Source: Flavobacterium resistens
Lineage (GTDB): Bacteria > Bacteroidota > Bacteroidia > Flavobacteriales > Flavobacteriaceae
Direction of reading: 5' to 3'
Assembly (NCBI RefSeq): GCF_900182645.1
Contig: NZ_FXTA01000001.1
Coordinates: 744,001-808,000, forward strand
DNA: 64,000 nucleotides
Below, piece after piece: positions 9,533-18,451 of the stretch. The translations under genes were made by a program, and so were the position numbers. How positions within the stretch are numbered: position 1 is the stretch's first letter; every line of letters begins with the position of its first letter. The notes under the pieces are model-generated. The model was given only the letters and a program-made list of their open reading frames with translations. It did no database searches and had not been told where the DNA came from.

Positions 9533-10987
9533 TTAGTAACCTGGGTTTTGAGATGATAACCCACCTGCTTGACTAAGGAATGACGACGGAATTGGGAATA
9601 ATTCATTTTTACCTTCTGTAAAAGTTTTTCCATCAATTGCAAAAGCAGCTTTAGCCTGACCAGTACGAACTAAATCAAAGAATCTGTCGTGCTCAAAAGC
9701 CATTTCTACTCTTCTTTCTTTCCAGATTGCAGTTCTAACATCAGCCTGAGAACTTGCACCTGTATTTCCTAAACCAGCTCTGTTTCTGATTTGATTCAAT
9801 AACGGAATCGCTGCAGAGGTTTGGCCTAATTCATTTGATGCTTCAGCTTTCATTAATATAACTTCAGCATATCTTAAATACTTAATATCAACATCAGTTT
9901 CCCAAGCATCTGTATAGGCTGATGAGTATGCTTTGTAGTTGTATCTTTCGTTTTCAACAGTATTTGGCACTACTCTTCCATCATATAAAGTTTGTCCTCT
10001 AAAAATGATCGTTGCTGCTTTTCTAACATCGCCTGTTTCGTATGCATTTACTAAACTTTGAGATGGTGTATTGAAACCCCAGCCCCAGCCTCCAGTACCA
10101 CGAGCGCCTTGCGTATTAGAGTAACCTTCGATTCCTTTTGCAGGTACTGCTCCTTGTGCATAGATTTCGAAAATAGATTCAGAGTCAAACTTTCCTGTTG
10201 CTTTGTACATAGATGCATAATCACTTACAAGAGAATAGCCCGTAACTTTATTACAATTGTCAATTACTTGCTGCCATTTCTTTTGGTATAAACTTACTTT
10301 CGCTAATAAAGCATAAGCAGCACCCTTTGAAACTCTTGATTTTTCATTTGCTGAATAAGCTGTTTTTTCAGGTAATGCCGCAATAGCATCATTTAAATCA
10401 GCTTCGATAAAAGCATAAACTTCTGCAGATGTTTTACGTGTTAACTGCATAACTCTATCAGCTTCTAAAGCTGGTACTGGTAAATGATCTACAATTGGTA
10501 CTCCTCCATAACATTTTACTAAAGTAAAATACATAAAAGCTCTTAAAAATTTAGCTTCACCAGCTAATCTATTTCTCAAAGCAGCATCTGCTTTATCTAA
10601 TTTTGGAAGTATGTTTAAAGCCTGGTTACATCTATTAATTCCATCATAGTTGGCAATAAAAGTACTTTCGCAAGAAGGATTAGAAGCGTTATAAGTCAGA
10701 GCATCCAACACGTCTTTATCTGTTCCTGTATCACCAGGAGAAGATCCCTTATCAGCATCATCAGATGTAATACTTGATAAACCGATCCAACCAAAAGAGG
10801 TCATATCCCAATTTAAAAATTTGTTATAAATCGAAGTAACAAACGTTTCTGCTCCTGTGTTGTTATTGTATAACTCAATATCTTTTGTCGAAACAGTCTC
10901 GGTTTGCTGAACATCTAAATAATCGTCTGCGCATCCTGTAAAAAAGAATGTCGAAAGAACAAACGCGGTAATATATATCTTTTTCAT
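9533..10987 (-). CDS. susD: SusD/RagB family outer-membrane glycan-binding lipoprotein
   Basis: This 484-residue lipoprotein (signal peptide ending FFFTGC, C19) forms the lid over the SusC channel and captures oligosaccharide at the cell surface. Family landmarks are visible: the TPR-like helices, the LRAFMYFTLVKCYGGVPIV-type stretch near residue 150, LLAKVSLYQKKWQQVI near 230, and the C-terminal ERRVEMAFEHDRFFDLVRTG motif. The C-terminal NPGY ending is also typical. It starts 4 bases after the end of susC, so the two are translated from one message as a stoichiometric pair. Confidence 0.95.
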   Translation of the reverse strand: MKKIYITAFVLSTFFFTGCADDYLDVQQTETVSTKDIELYNNNTGAETFVTSIYNKFLNWDMTSFGWIGLSSITSDDADKGSSPGDTGTDKDVLDALTYNASNPSCESTFIANYDGINRCNQALNILPKLDKADAALRNRLAGEAKFLRAFMYFTLVKCYGGVPIVDHLPVPALEADRVMQLTRKTSAEVYAFIEADLNDAIAALPEKTAYSANEKSRVSKGAAYALLAKVSLYQKKWQQVIDNCNKVTGYSLVSDYASMYKATGKFDSESIFEIYAQGAVPAKGIEGYSNTQGARGTGGWGWGFNTPSQSLVNAYETGDVRKAATIIFRGQTLYDGRVVPNTVENERYNYKAYSSAYTDAWETDVDIKYLRYAEVILMKAEASNELGQTSAAIPLLNQIRNRAGLGNTGASSQADVRTAIWKERRVEMAFEHDRFFDLVRTGQAKAAFAIDGKTFTEGKNELFPIPSSFLSQAGGLSSQNPGY

Positions 10988-10991
10988 CTTT

Positions 10992-13900
10992 TTAAAATTT
11001 TAAATTAGCACCAATTACAAATGATCTCATTGTTGGATAAGCATCAAGCTCAATTCCCTGAGAACCATAAGGATTTCCATCTCCATTTAATTCTGGAGAA
11101 AATCCTGAGAATTTTTGTGTAATAAATGGGTTAATAGCATTTACATACACTCTGCAAGCGCTGATAAAATTATTTTCTTGTATTGGCAATTTGTAACCTA
11201 ATGTAATATTATTGATTCTGAAGAAATCTCCTGATTCTAAATAGTAAGTAGAAGCAACAGGTACTTGATTAAAAGGTGCAGGGTTTGAAGCTGTTAAATT
11301 ATTTGGTGTCCAGAAATCAGTAGCAAGTGAATTTTCAATATTTTCTCCTGAAAAACGTTGTGCTTTTTTACCATTGTAAACTTTAGCGCCGCCTGTTCCG
11401 TATCCGTCAACAGAAAAATCAAAGTTTTTATAAGTAATTCCTAAAGTAACACCATAGTTCGTTTTTGGTAAGCTAGACCCCACATACTTTCTATCTTTAT
11501 TAGCATCTAATGCATCTTGAGTAACTTTATCTCCTGCAGCATTGTAATAAAGCATTTTTCCATTAGTAGCATCAAAACCAGCATAATCATAAATATAAAA
11601 ACTTCCTAAAGGTTGGCCAATTGTAGTATTATTAAGCAATTTCGTATTTTGTCCATTTCCTAAACCTCCACCAATAAGATCCGTTAAAATAACATTTTTT
11701 AAACCTGTAAGTTCATTCTTATTGTTAGAGAAATTTCCTCCAACCCAATATCTAACGTTTTCTCCTATTTTATCATCCCAACGCAATGAAATTTCATAAC
11801 CTCTATTAGATACTTCTCCAACATGTGCAGGTGATGGGAGTGTTAGTCCAGATGTAAAATAAGGTTTTGTATTTAAAATTACATTAGATGTTTTCTTGTC
11901 GTACACATCAAAAGTTCCTTTTAATCTGTTATTTAAAAGTTCGAAATCTAAACCTACAGAAGACTCTTCTGTAATTTCCCACGATAAGCTAGGATCAATT
12001 TGAGAACTAATTGTAGTACCGTTATATAGAAGGGAACCTCCTAGGTAAGCATTACCTCCAGAAGTATATGATTGATCATTAAGCGGAACATTTTGATTTC
12101 CTAATCTTCCCCAGCCTCCTCTTAATTTCAATAAATTAATAGCTTTTACATCAGCCATAAAACTTTCTTTGGTAATAATCCAACCTAAACCAAAAGCTGG
12201 GAAAGTTCCCCAACGATAATCTTTACCAAAATTTGACGAACCATCACGTCTAACAGTTCCGGTAATTAAGTATCTATCCATTAATTTATATTGAAAACGT
12301 CCAAAATAAGATGCTAATTTCGTTTCATTATAAACAACATCATAAAAACTTGTTACAGTTGGAGCATATTCTACTCCATGATTAGCAACAGGATCATTTA
12401 ATGACCAGTAATTAGAATTCGCATTAACATTTTTTCTTGCAATAGTAAGCGTTTCTCTAGGGCCTTTTACCGAAGTTTCAATACCACCTGTCACTTCAAC
12501 ATCGTGGATCTCATTAAATACCTTGTTATAAGTTAAATAATTTGATAAATTCCAGTTAAAATAATCTGATCTTCCTTGAGTTAATAAATTTATATTGCTA
12601 TTAGGAAATTCTTTAGCATAATCGCTATCAACTTTATTAGGGTTAGCAGCTAACCAAATATTTTTAGTATCATCATAATTATACTGTTTCCAAGTATAAT
12701 ATTCACCATTAAATTGTGAAGTGAATTTTAATCCTTTCAAAATTTCGTAATCTAATTTCAATCCTCCTTGCAACGTAACACTTTTTTGCTGTTCATCATA
12801 AAAATTTAATTGAGCAACTGGGTTTCCTACGTTGTTAAATGAAGAACCTGTTTCACTTGCAAAGCCATTATCGCCTACTCGAGAAACACCATATTTACCA
12901 TCAGGAAAATAAACCGGCACAATAGGAGATTGTTTGTAAGCATTTGTAAATGCACTTAATGGTTTTGGAGTTGAGTTAGCAGATGTAATGCTGAAATTTT
13001 GGCTTAAAGTAAGTTTTTTAGAAATTTTATATTCATTATTATTTCTAAACGTAGTTCTTCCGTAATCCAAGCCATTTAAAACAGCTTTCTCTGAATAATT
13101 TCCTAAACTAAAGAAGTATTTGACGCTCTCTGTAGCTCCAGAAACTGAGATATTATTTTGAGTATAACTTCCAGTTCTTGTAATTTCATCAAACCAGTCT
13201 GTATTTACAGGCTGATCTTGAGAAAAAGTTGTAGATTGTAATGCAGCATTTGAGTAATACGAATAATTATTACTTCCTGCCATCTTAACTTTTTTAAGTG
13301 GCTGTCTTACACCTCCAAAACTTTCAATTTCTACAGAAACTTTATCTCCCGTACCTTTTTTAGTTGTAATAATAATAACTCCGTTTGCAGCACGAGTTCC
13401 GTAAATTGCTAACGCAGAAGCATCTTTTAAGATTTCATAAGAAGTAATATCATTTGCATTGATATTGTTGATATTCTCCGTTTGCATACCATCAACTATA
13501 TATAGAGGATTTCTTCCCCCTAATGCAGTTCCTAAACCTCTAATAACAACAGAAGGAGTGCTTCCTGGCAAATCAGATGAAATTACTTGTACACCAGCCG
13601 CTTTACCTTGAATAGCTTGTGAAGCATTCAATACTTTGGTTTTTGTAATTTCTTCTGCTTTTATAGATGAAATAGCAGTAGTGTTATCTACTTTCTTTCT
13701 TGTTCCGTAACCAATTACCACTACTTCTTTAAGAGCAGTATCGCCTGCTTCTTTTAGGGTAATTGTCATAGGAGTCGAAGTTGCCGCAACAGAGACAGCG
13801 TCGAAACCTAACATTGAGACCTTTAATGTCTCTCCCGCTTTGGCATTGATTGTAAAATTTCCATCAAAATCAGCATCAGCAGATGTACGTGAATTGGCAG

Positions 13901-14030
13901 CACTTATAACTGCGCCAGGAATTCCCATTCCGCTGCTGTCAACTACTTTTCCTTTAATTGCTTGCACTTGTCCAGACATATAAGCCGGAAGCAGCAATAG
14001 CGCTAAAAAGCTAAAAATAAAATTTTTCAT
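10992..14030 (-). CDS. susC: SusC/RagA family TonB-linked outer-membrane transporter
   Basis: This 1012-residue TonB-dependent channel imports oligosaccharides. After a signal peptide ending near SGQ it has a carboxypeptidase-regulatory-like domain (about 22-105), a plug with the SusC signature (VVVIGYGTRKK near 105, GKAAGVQV and VVIRGLG near 145-165, PLYIVDGM near 178), and a 22-stranded barrel. It is the first structural gene of the locus, preceded by a 244-base regulatory gap. The susCD pair with GH144 and GH3 genes makes import of beta-1,2-gluco-oligosaccharides the most likely role. Confidence 0.96.
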   Translation of the reverse strand: MKNFIFSFLALLLLPAYMSGQVQAIKGKVVDSSGMGIPGAVISAANSRTSADADFDGNFTINAKAGETLKVSMLGFDAVSVAATSTPMTITLKEAGDTALKEVVVIGYGTRKKVDNTTAISSIKAEEITKTKVLNASQAIQGKAAGVQVISSDLPGSTPSVVIRGLGTALGGRNPLYIVDGMQTENINNINANDITSYEILKDASALAIYGTRAANGVIIITTKKGTGDKVSVEIESFGGVRQPLKKVKMAGSNNYSYYSNAALQSTTFSQDQPVNTDWFDEITRTGSYTQNNISVSGATESVKYFFSLGNYSEKAVLNGLDYGRTTFRNNNEYKISKKLTLSQNFSITSANSTPKPLSAFTNAYKQSPIVPVYFPDGKYGVSRVGDNGFASETGSSFNNVGNPVAQLNFYDEQQKSVTLQGGLKLDYEILKGLKFTSQFNGEYYTWKQYNYDDTKNIWLAANPNKVDSDYAKEFPNSNINLLTQGRSDYFNWNLSNYLTYNKVFNEIHDVEVTGGIETSVKGPRETLTIARKNVNANSNYWSLNDPVANHGVEYAPTVTSFYDVVYNETKLASYFGRFQYKLMDRYLITGTVRRDGSSNFGKDYRWGTFPAFGLGWIITKESFMADVKAINLLKLRGGWGRLGNQNVPLNDQSYTSGGNAYLGGSLLYNGTTISSQIDPSLSWEITEESSVGLDFELLNNRLKGTFDVYDKKTSNVILNTKPYFTSGLTLPSPAHVGEVSNRGYEISLRWDDKIGENVRYWVGGNFSNNKNELTGLKNVILTDLIGGGLGNGQNTKLLNNTTIGQPLGSFYIYDYAGFDATNGKMLYYNAAGDKVTQDALDANKDRKYVGSSLPKTNYGVTLGITYKNFDFSVDGYGTGGAKVYNGKKAQRFSGENIENSLATDFWTPNNLTASNPAPFNQVPVASTYYLESGDFFRINNITLGYKLPIQENNFISACRVYVNAINPFITQKFSGFSPELNGDGNPYGSQGIELDAYPTMRSFVIGANLKF

Positions 14031-14086
14031 ACAGTATGTAATCGTTTAAGTTAGTAGAGCCAAATTAAACAATTACAACGTTGTAG

Positions 14087-14213
14087 TACATCAAATAGCA
14101 CTACTACACAGCTACATCATTATGTTAAAAACTTAATGTATACTTCTAAAAATCAACAATATAAATGTTAATTTATTTTCTTTAACATAACCTTATGATG
14201 TAGTAATGATGTA
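14087..14213. promoter_or_regulatory. Repeated TACATCA/TGATGTA sites in the susC promoter region
   Basis: The 244-base gap between the regulator and susC contains four copies of one heptamer: TACATCA at 14087-14093 and 14113-14119, and its complement TGATGTA at 14196-14202 and 14207-14213. Two of them lie in a larger imperfect dyad, CTACATCATTATGTTAA at 14112-14128 against 14182-14203. A LuxR-type regulator is encoded next door, so these are good candidates for its operators. No full consensus promoter was found in the gap, only a possible -7 box TTAATTTG on the minus strand at 14061-14068. Confidence 0.5.
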
Positions 14214-14274
14214 TTGGAATTATATAAAAAAAGAACTGAAAAAATAGAATATCTTTAAAATTTAAATACGAATC

Positions 14275-17052
14275 TTACACAGTTAATAAAAATTTTGATA
14301 GATTTTCGTCCTGAGTAAGGTTTAGCTTCTTTCTTAAACGATATCTGTGTAATTCTACACCTCTAAAAGAGATGTTCATCATAGGGGCAATTTCCTTTGA
14401 AGAAAGGTTCATTTTTAGATAAACGCACAGCTTTATATCCTTTGGAGTAAGATTTGGGAATTTCTTCGAAAGATTTATAATAAACTCATTATGGATTTGA
14501 TTCAAATTGGTTTCAAAGATCTCCCATTCGTGTTTATTTACTTCATTAATTTTAATCGCTTTTTTGATTTCGCTTTTAAGCTTATTGAAATCTTTTTCAG
14601 AGTCCAGAATATTTTGAATATTCTCAATCATTTCACTTTGCTTTGCAATAGACAGTGATTTACCTGCAACTTCTGAGGATTTTGTTTGCAATTCTAATTC
14701 TAAAATATGTTTCTCATATTCTTGAACATTCAATTCATTCTCCTTTTTCAATTCCATTTCAAGAATTTCACGCTGGTGTTTCAACTCTTCTGCCTGCAAT
14801 TTTAGTTTTTGAGTATATCGAAGTTTATTCCATTTGTAGTAAAAGAACAATACGGCTCCTATCACCAATAAATAAAGCAGAATCATCCAAAAGGAAAAAT
14901 ACCATGGTTGAGCAACTTTGAATTCAAATGTTGCAACATTATCATAATTCGCTCCGTCGTGTTTAAAAATTTCGACAGAATGAAAACCACTGTTAAGGTT
15001 ATTTAAGACAATTGTTCCATTTGAAATTGGAATATAATTTTTACTTCCATTTATCTGGTAAAACAAATTTGGCTTGCTTGCTCCATAAATTCCTGAGATC
15101 ACATTAATACGTAATTCAGTATTATGTTTTATTTTACCTTCATTCGGCAACAAAATATTATTGTTGAATGCTTCAACTTTTACTCCTTTGTTTTGCTTGT
15201 TTTCATATGACAGCTGCAACGAAATAAAACCATCATCAAGATTCATTAAATAATGATTCTTGCTTTTGAAGATGCGCAGGTTTTCATTAATTAATTTTCC
15301 TTTATAATATTTTTCTTGAATCATATTCCAGACAAACTTATTTCCATTTGCATAAATATGATATAAGATTCCTTCCTGAAGTACTATAAAATGGTTCTCG
15401 TCGATAGCAACGACATCAGAAATATTTTTAAAGTTTGTATTAAACAATTCATTCTCTTCTAATTTATTTGAAATCGAATTGAAAGTGTACCAAACATTAT
15501 TAATCAAAAAAAGAATTTCTTCTCTAAATTCAAAAATCTTAACGCCAAAGTCATTTTCAATTTTACTTTGTTGAGTGATATTTTCAACTTTAGTAGTTTT
15601 AAAATTGTCATCAAAAAGAACTCTATATAATCCGCGGTAATTATCTGCGGCCCAAATTTCATTTCTTTTGTTCTGAGCAACATATTTTATTGGTTTTGAA
15701 AGATCATTAAACTTGGAACTTTCTGTCAATTTCGAAGCATCATTGTAAACTAAAATTCCGCTGTAAGTAGATTGGAAATAAGTGTCATTAATAATACTTT
15801 TTGATAAATTCCATCCACCGCTGACATTATTGATTTTCGTCAATGCACCATTTTCATAAACAAAAGTTCCGTCATTATGACCTATAACATATTTATTTCC
15901 AATTTTTGTAATATTCCAGCCTTGTCCTTGTGTATTAGGCAACATTTTAAAGTTACCAGAATCAAATTCAAAAATACCGTGATTTGAGGCAATTAAATAT
16001 CCTTTATCGATTGTGGCAACCGAATAAACAGAACCTAAAATACCCGAATTGTCATAAAAAAAGGAAATTGGCGAATTTACCTCAACATGCGCAATTCCGT
16101 TATCAAGTCCGAGCCACAAATCTTCTTCTTTATCAAAACCAATGCACAAAACCGAATTGTTCATCAAAACATTATTTCGGTCAATATTTTTAAAAGTCTG
16201 AGTACTGAAATCATAAATAAAAACACCTTTATTTCCTGTTCCAATGACCAATTTATTGTTTTTAATAAATTTTGCAACATTAATCCCCGTCCCTTTCAGC
16301 GTTTCATTTAATGGATTATTCCAAGCTGATAATCCATTTTTTTCAACAGTAAAAATGCCGCGTTTATGGGTAAAAATATAAGTTTTGCCTTTGTATTTTT
16401 CGATAGCGTGAACAACCGTGTTTTTTAAAATATTCCACCCTTTTGGATTTGCAATTTTTGATCCGTTCATTCTAAAAATTCCTTTGTCGACAGAAGCTAC
16501 ATAGAGATTTTGATCGACAACAAAACAATAGGAAATTAAAAAAGGAAATTTGATTTTTTTAATATGTTTTCCATCATAAATAAAAACATCATTAAAAGAT
16601 TGAAAATACAATGAACCATTGAATCTAAAAATTTTCCAGATTTCTTCATTATCTTTTTCATCAAACAAACGCAAATTTTTGGTGATAGAAACGTAATGCA
16701 TTTTTCCATCTTTTCTTTGCCAATAACCAAACTCTTTATAAGAACCGGAATAAATTCGATCTCCTTCAATTAAAATGGAGCGAATAATTGTTTTATTGGG
16801 CAACGAATATTTTTCCCAAACAACACCATCATATCGCAATAGATAATGATTATTAGCAAAATACATGGCTTTATCCTGTCCTTGAACAATATTCCAGATT
16901 TGATTATCGCCCTGGTAATCTGATTTATTGTAATTTTCGACAAAAGGAAGTAATTCTTGTGCTTGTAAGTTCGAAGCAATGAAAAAGAAGAAGAGTAATT
17001 TAAAAAGTATCGATTTCAAGATATTCGGTTTTATAGTCAAAGATACTGACAA
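14275..17052 (-). CDS. Membrane-spanning beta-propeller sensor with cytoplasmic LuxR-type DNA-binding domain (PUL regulator)
   Basis: This 925-residue protein appears to combine sensor and DNA-binding output in one chain. After an N-terminal hydrophobic signal/anchor (about 12-31), residues 35-650 form repeated propeller blades. A Y_Y_Y-like Ig domain follows (about 640-710), then one membrane helix (about 717-742) and a long charged coiled coil (about 745-815). The C-terminus (about 865-920) is a LuxR-type helix-turn-helix with LTPKDIKLCVYL and SSKEIAPMMNIS. There is no histidine kinase, receiver or sigma/anti-sigma gene nearby, so it differs from the usual hybrid two-component PUL regulators. 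It probably senses oligosaccharide in the periplasm and controls the adjacent susC promoter. The ligand is unknown. Confidence 0.82.
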   Translation of the reverse strand: MSVSLTIKPNILKSILFKLLFFFFIASNLQAQELLPFVENYNKSDYQGDNQIWNIVQGQDKAMYFANNHYLLRYDGVVWEKYSLPNKTIIRSILIEGDRIYSGSYKEFGYWQRKDGKMHYVSITKNLRLFDEKDNEEIWKIFRFNGSLYFQSFNDVFIYDGKHIKKIKFPFLISYCFVVDQNLYVASVDKGIFRMNGSKIANPKGWNILKNTVVHAIEKYKGKTYIFTHKRGIFTVEKNGLSAWNNPLNETLKGTGINVAKFIKNNKLVIGTGNKGVFIYDFSTQTFKNIDRNNVLMNNSVLCIGFDKEEDLWLGLDNGIAHVEVNSPISFFYDNSGILGSVYSVATIDKGYLIASNHGIFEFDSGNFKMLPNTQGQGWNITKIGNKYVIGHNDGTFVYENGALTKINNVSGGWNLSKSIINDTYFQSTYSGILVYNDASKLTESSKFNDLSKPIKYVAQNKRNEIWAADNYRGLYRVLFDDNFKTTKVENITQQSKIENDFGVKIFEFREEILFLINNVWYTFNSISNKLEENELFNTNFKNISDVVAIDENHFIVLQEGILYHIYANGNKFVWNMIQEKYYKGKLINENLRIFKSKNHYLMNLDDGFISLQLSYENKQNKGVKVEAFNNNILLPNEGKIKHNTELRINVISGIYGASKPNLFYQINGSKNYIPISNGTIVLNNLNSGFHSVEIFKHDGANYDNVATFEFKVAQPWYFSFWMILLYLLVIGAVLFFYYKWNKLRYTQKLKLQAEELKHQREILEMELKKENELNVQEYEKHILELELQTKSSEVAGKSLSIAKQSEMIENIQNILDSEKDFNKLKSEIKKAIKINEVNKHEWEIFETNLNQIHNEFIINLSKKFPNLTPKDIKLCVYLKMNLSSKEIAPMMNISFRGVELHRYRLRKKLNLTQDENLSKFLLTV

Positions 17053-17073
17053 ATATTTAATTTTGGGCGTAAA

Positions 17074-17098
17074 AAAAGCCTCTCTGACGAGAAGCTTT
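17074..17098 (-). terminator. Terminator after ackA
   Basis: An imperfect stem (AAAGCcTCTC against GAGAaGCTTT) with loop TGAC runs into seven T on the minus strand, 24 bases past the ackA stop. It lies right at the upstream edge of the regulator gene. Confidence 0.65.
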
Positions 17099-17121
17099 GT
17101 TATGTAAATCTGGCTTAAATC

Positions 17122-18306
17122 TTAACTGTTCAATAACTGATAAACCTGATTCGCAATTTCATATTCTTCATCTGTCGGAACAACTAAAACCTTTGCTCTT
17201 GAATTGGCTTTGTTAATTTCTCTCACTTCTTTTGAACGAATTTGATTTTTTTCAGAATCAATTTCAATTCCAAAATAATCCATATCTGTACAAACCAGAT
17301 TGCGCATATACGAAGAATTTTCGCCAATTCCAGCCGTAAAAACAATAGCATCTAATCCATTTAAAGCAGCTGCATAAGCTCCAATTGTTTTCTTAATTCG
17401 ATAAGCATTCATCAATAAAGCTAATTGGCAGTCTTTATTTCCTTTTTCTGCTTCCGCTTCAATATCTCTCAAATCGCTGTAACCAGTAAGACCGAGCATA
17501 CCGCTTTGTTTTAGCAAAACCGAATTTACTTCATCTGGAGTATAACCTAGATTTTTTATCATATAAAAAACTACTGACTGATCAATATCGCCCGCACGTG
17601 TACCCATAATCAAACCATTTGAAGGCGAAAATCCCATTGAAGTATCGATACATTTTCCATCCTTAATTGCAGCCATACTACAGCCATTTCCTAAATGGAT
17701 CGTAATTATTTTAGAATTCTGATCTAAATAATTAATTGCTTTTTCAGAAACATATTTATGGCTTGTTCCATGAAAACCGTAAACACGAACTTTGTTTTCT
17801 GTCAAAAGATAATTCGGAATTGCATACTTATAAGCTACTTCTGGCATTGTTTGATGAAAAGCGGTATCAAAAACTGCAATTTGCTCTGCCGAACTGAAAA
17901 TTTCCTCTGCCACATTAATTCCTTCTAAATTTGCCGGATTGTGTAAAGGAGCCAATTCAAAAAGCTGTTTAATTTTTGCTTTTACTTTCTCATCGATTTT
18001 TACAGTATCGCTAAAATCACTTCCGCCATGCACCACGCGATGCCCGACTGCTGTAATTTCTGAAGTTGATTTTATAACGCCTTTTTCAGCATCTAAAAGC
18101 ATGTTGGCTACTTTTTGCAGACCTACTTTATGATTCGGAATCGGCAATGTTTCTTCATGTGAATTAGCCGAAGTTTTAAAAGTAATATTTGAAGTTTCTA
18201 AACCAATTCTGTCAATCATACCAGAACAAATTACTTCATTTTCCGGCATAACCATTAATTGATATTTGATTGATGAACTTCCTGAGTTTATAATTAGTAT
18301 TTTCAT
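17122..18306 (-). CDS. ackA: Acetate kinase
   Basis: Acetate kinase interconverts acetyl phosphate plus ADP and acetate plus ATP in the cytoplasm. The 394-residue length is normal. Signature motifs are intact: the N-terminal NSGSSSIKYQ, GHRVVHGG near residue 86, FDTAFHQTMP near 148, HLGNGCSMAAIKDG near 202, and DTSMGFSPSNGLIMGTRAGDID-type residues just after. It follows pta on the same strand, giving the usual acetate overflow/ATP-generating pair. The 145-base gap to pta holds short CTAAG-rich and AATT-rich repeats. Confidence 0.97.
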   Translation of the reverse strand: MKILIINSGSSSIKYQLMVMPENEVICSGMIDRIGLETSNITFKTSANSHEETLPIPNHKVGLQKVANMLLDAEKGVIKSTSEITAVGHRVVHGGSDFSDTVKIDEKVKAKIKQLFELAPLHNPANLEGINVAEEIFSSAEQIAVFDTAFHQTMPEVAYKYAIPNYLLTENKVRVYGFHGTSHKYVSEKAINYLDQNSKIITIHLGNGCSMAAIKDGKCIDTSMGFSPSNGLIMGTRAGDIDQSVVFYMIKNLGYTPDEVNSVLLKQSGMLGLTGYSDLRDIEAEAEKGNKDCQLALLMNAYRIKKTIGAYAAALNGLDAIVFTAGIGENSSYMRNLVCTDMDYFGIEIDSEKNQIRSKEVREINKANSRAKVLVVPTDEEYEIANQVYQLLNS

Positions 18307-18309
18307 TTT

Positions 18310-18350
18310 TTTTAAGGTACTAAGGTGCTAAGTTTCTAAGGTACTGAGCT
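18310..18350. repeat. CTAAGGT-type interspersed repeat
   Basis: Three closely spaced variants of TAAGGTRCTAAG followed by a T tract lie between pta and ackA. Similar words recur at 41421-41550 and 43340-43370, so this looks like a dispersed intergenic repeat of the genome. Confidence 0.45.
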
Positions 18351-18451
18351 TTTTTTTAAGACTTCTTTTTATTATGAATTTAGATTGAAATAAAAGCAAT
18401 TTTCAAGACAAAGTATAAATTCACAATTAACAATTTATAATTTACAATTAG

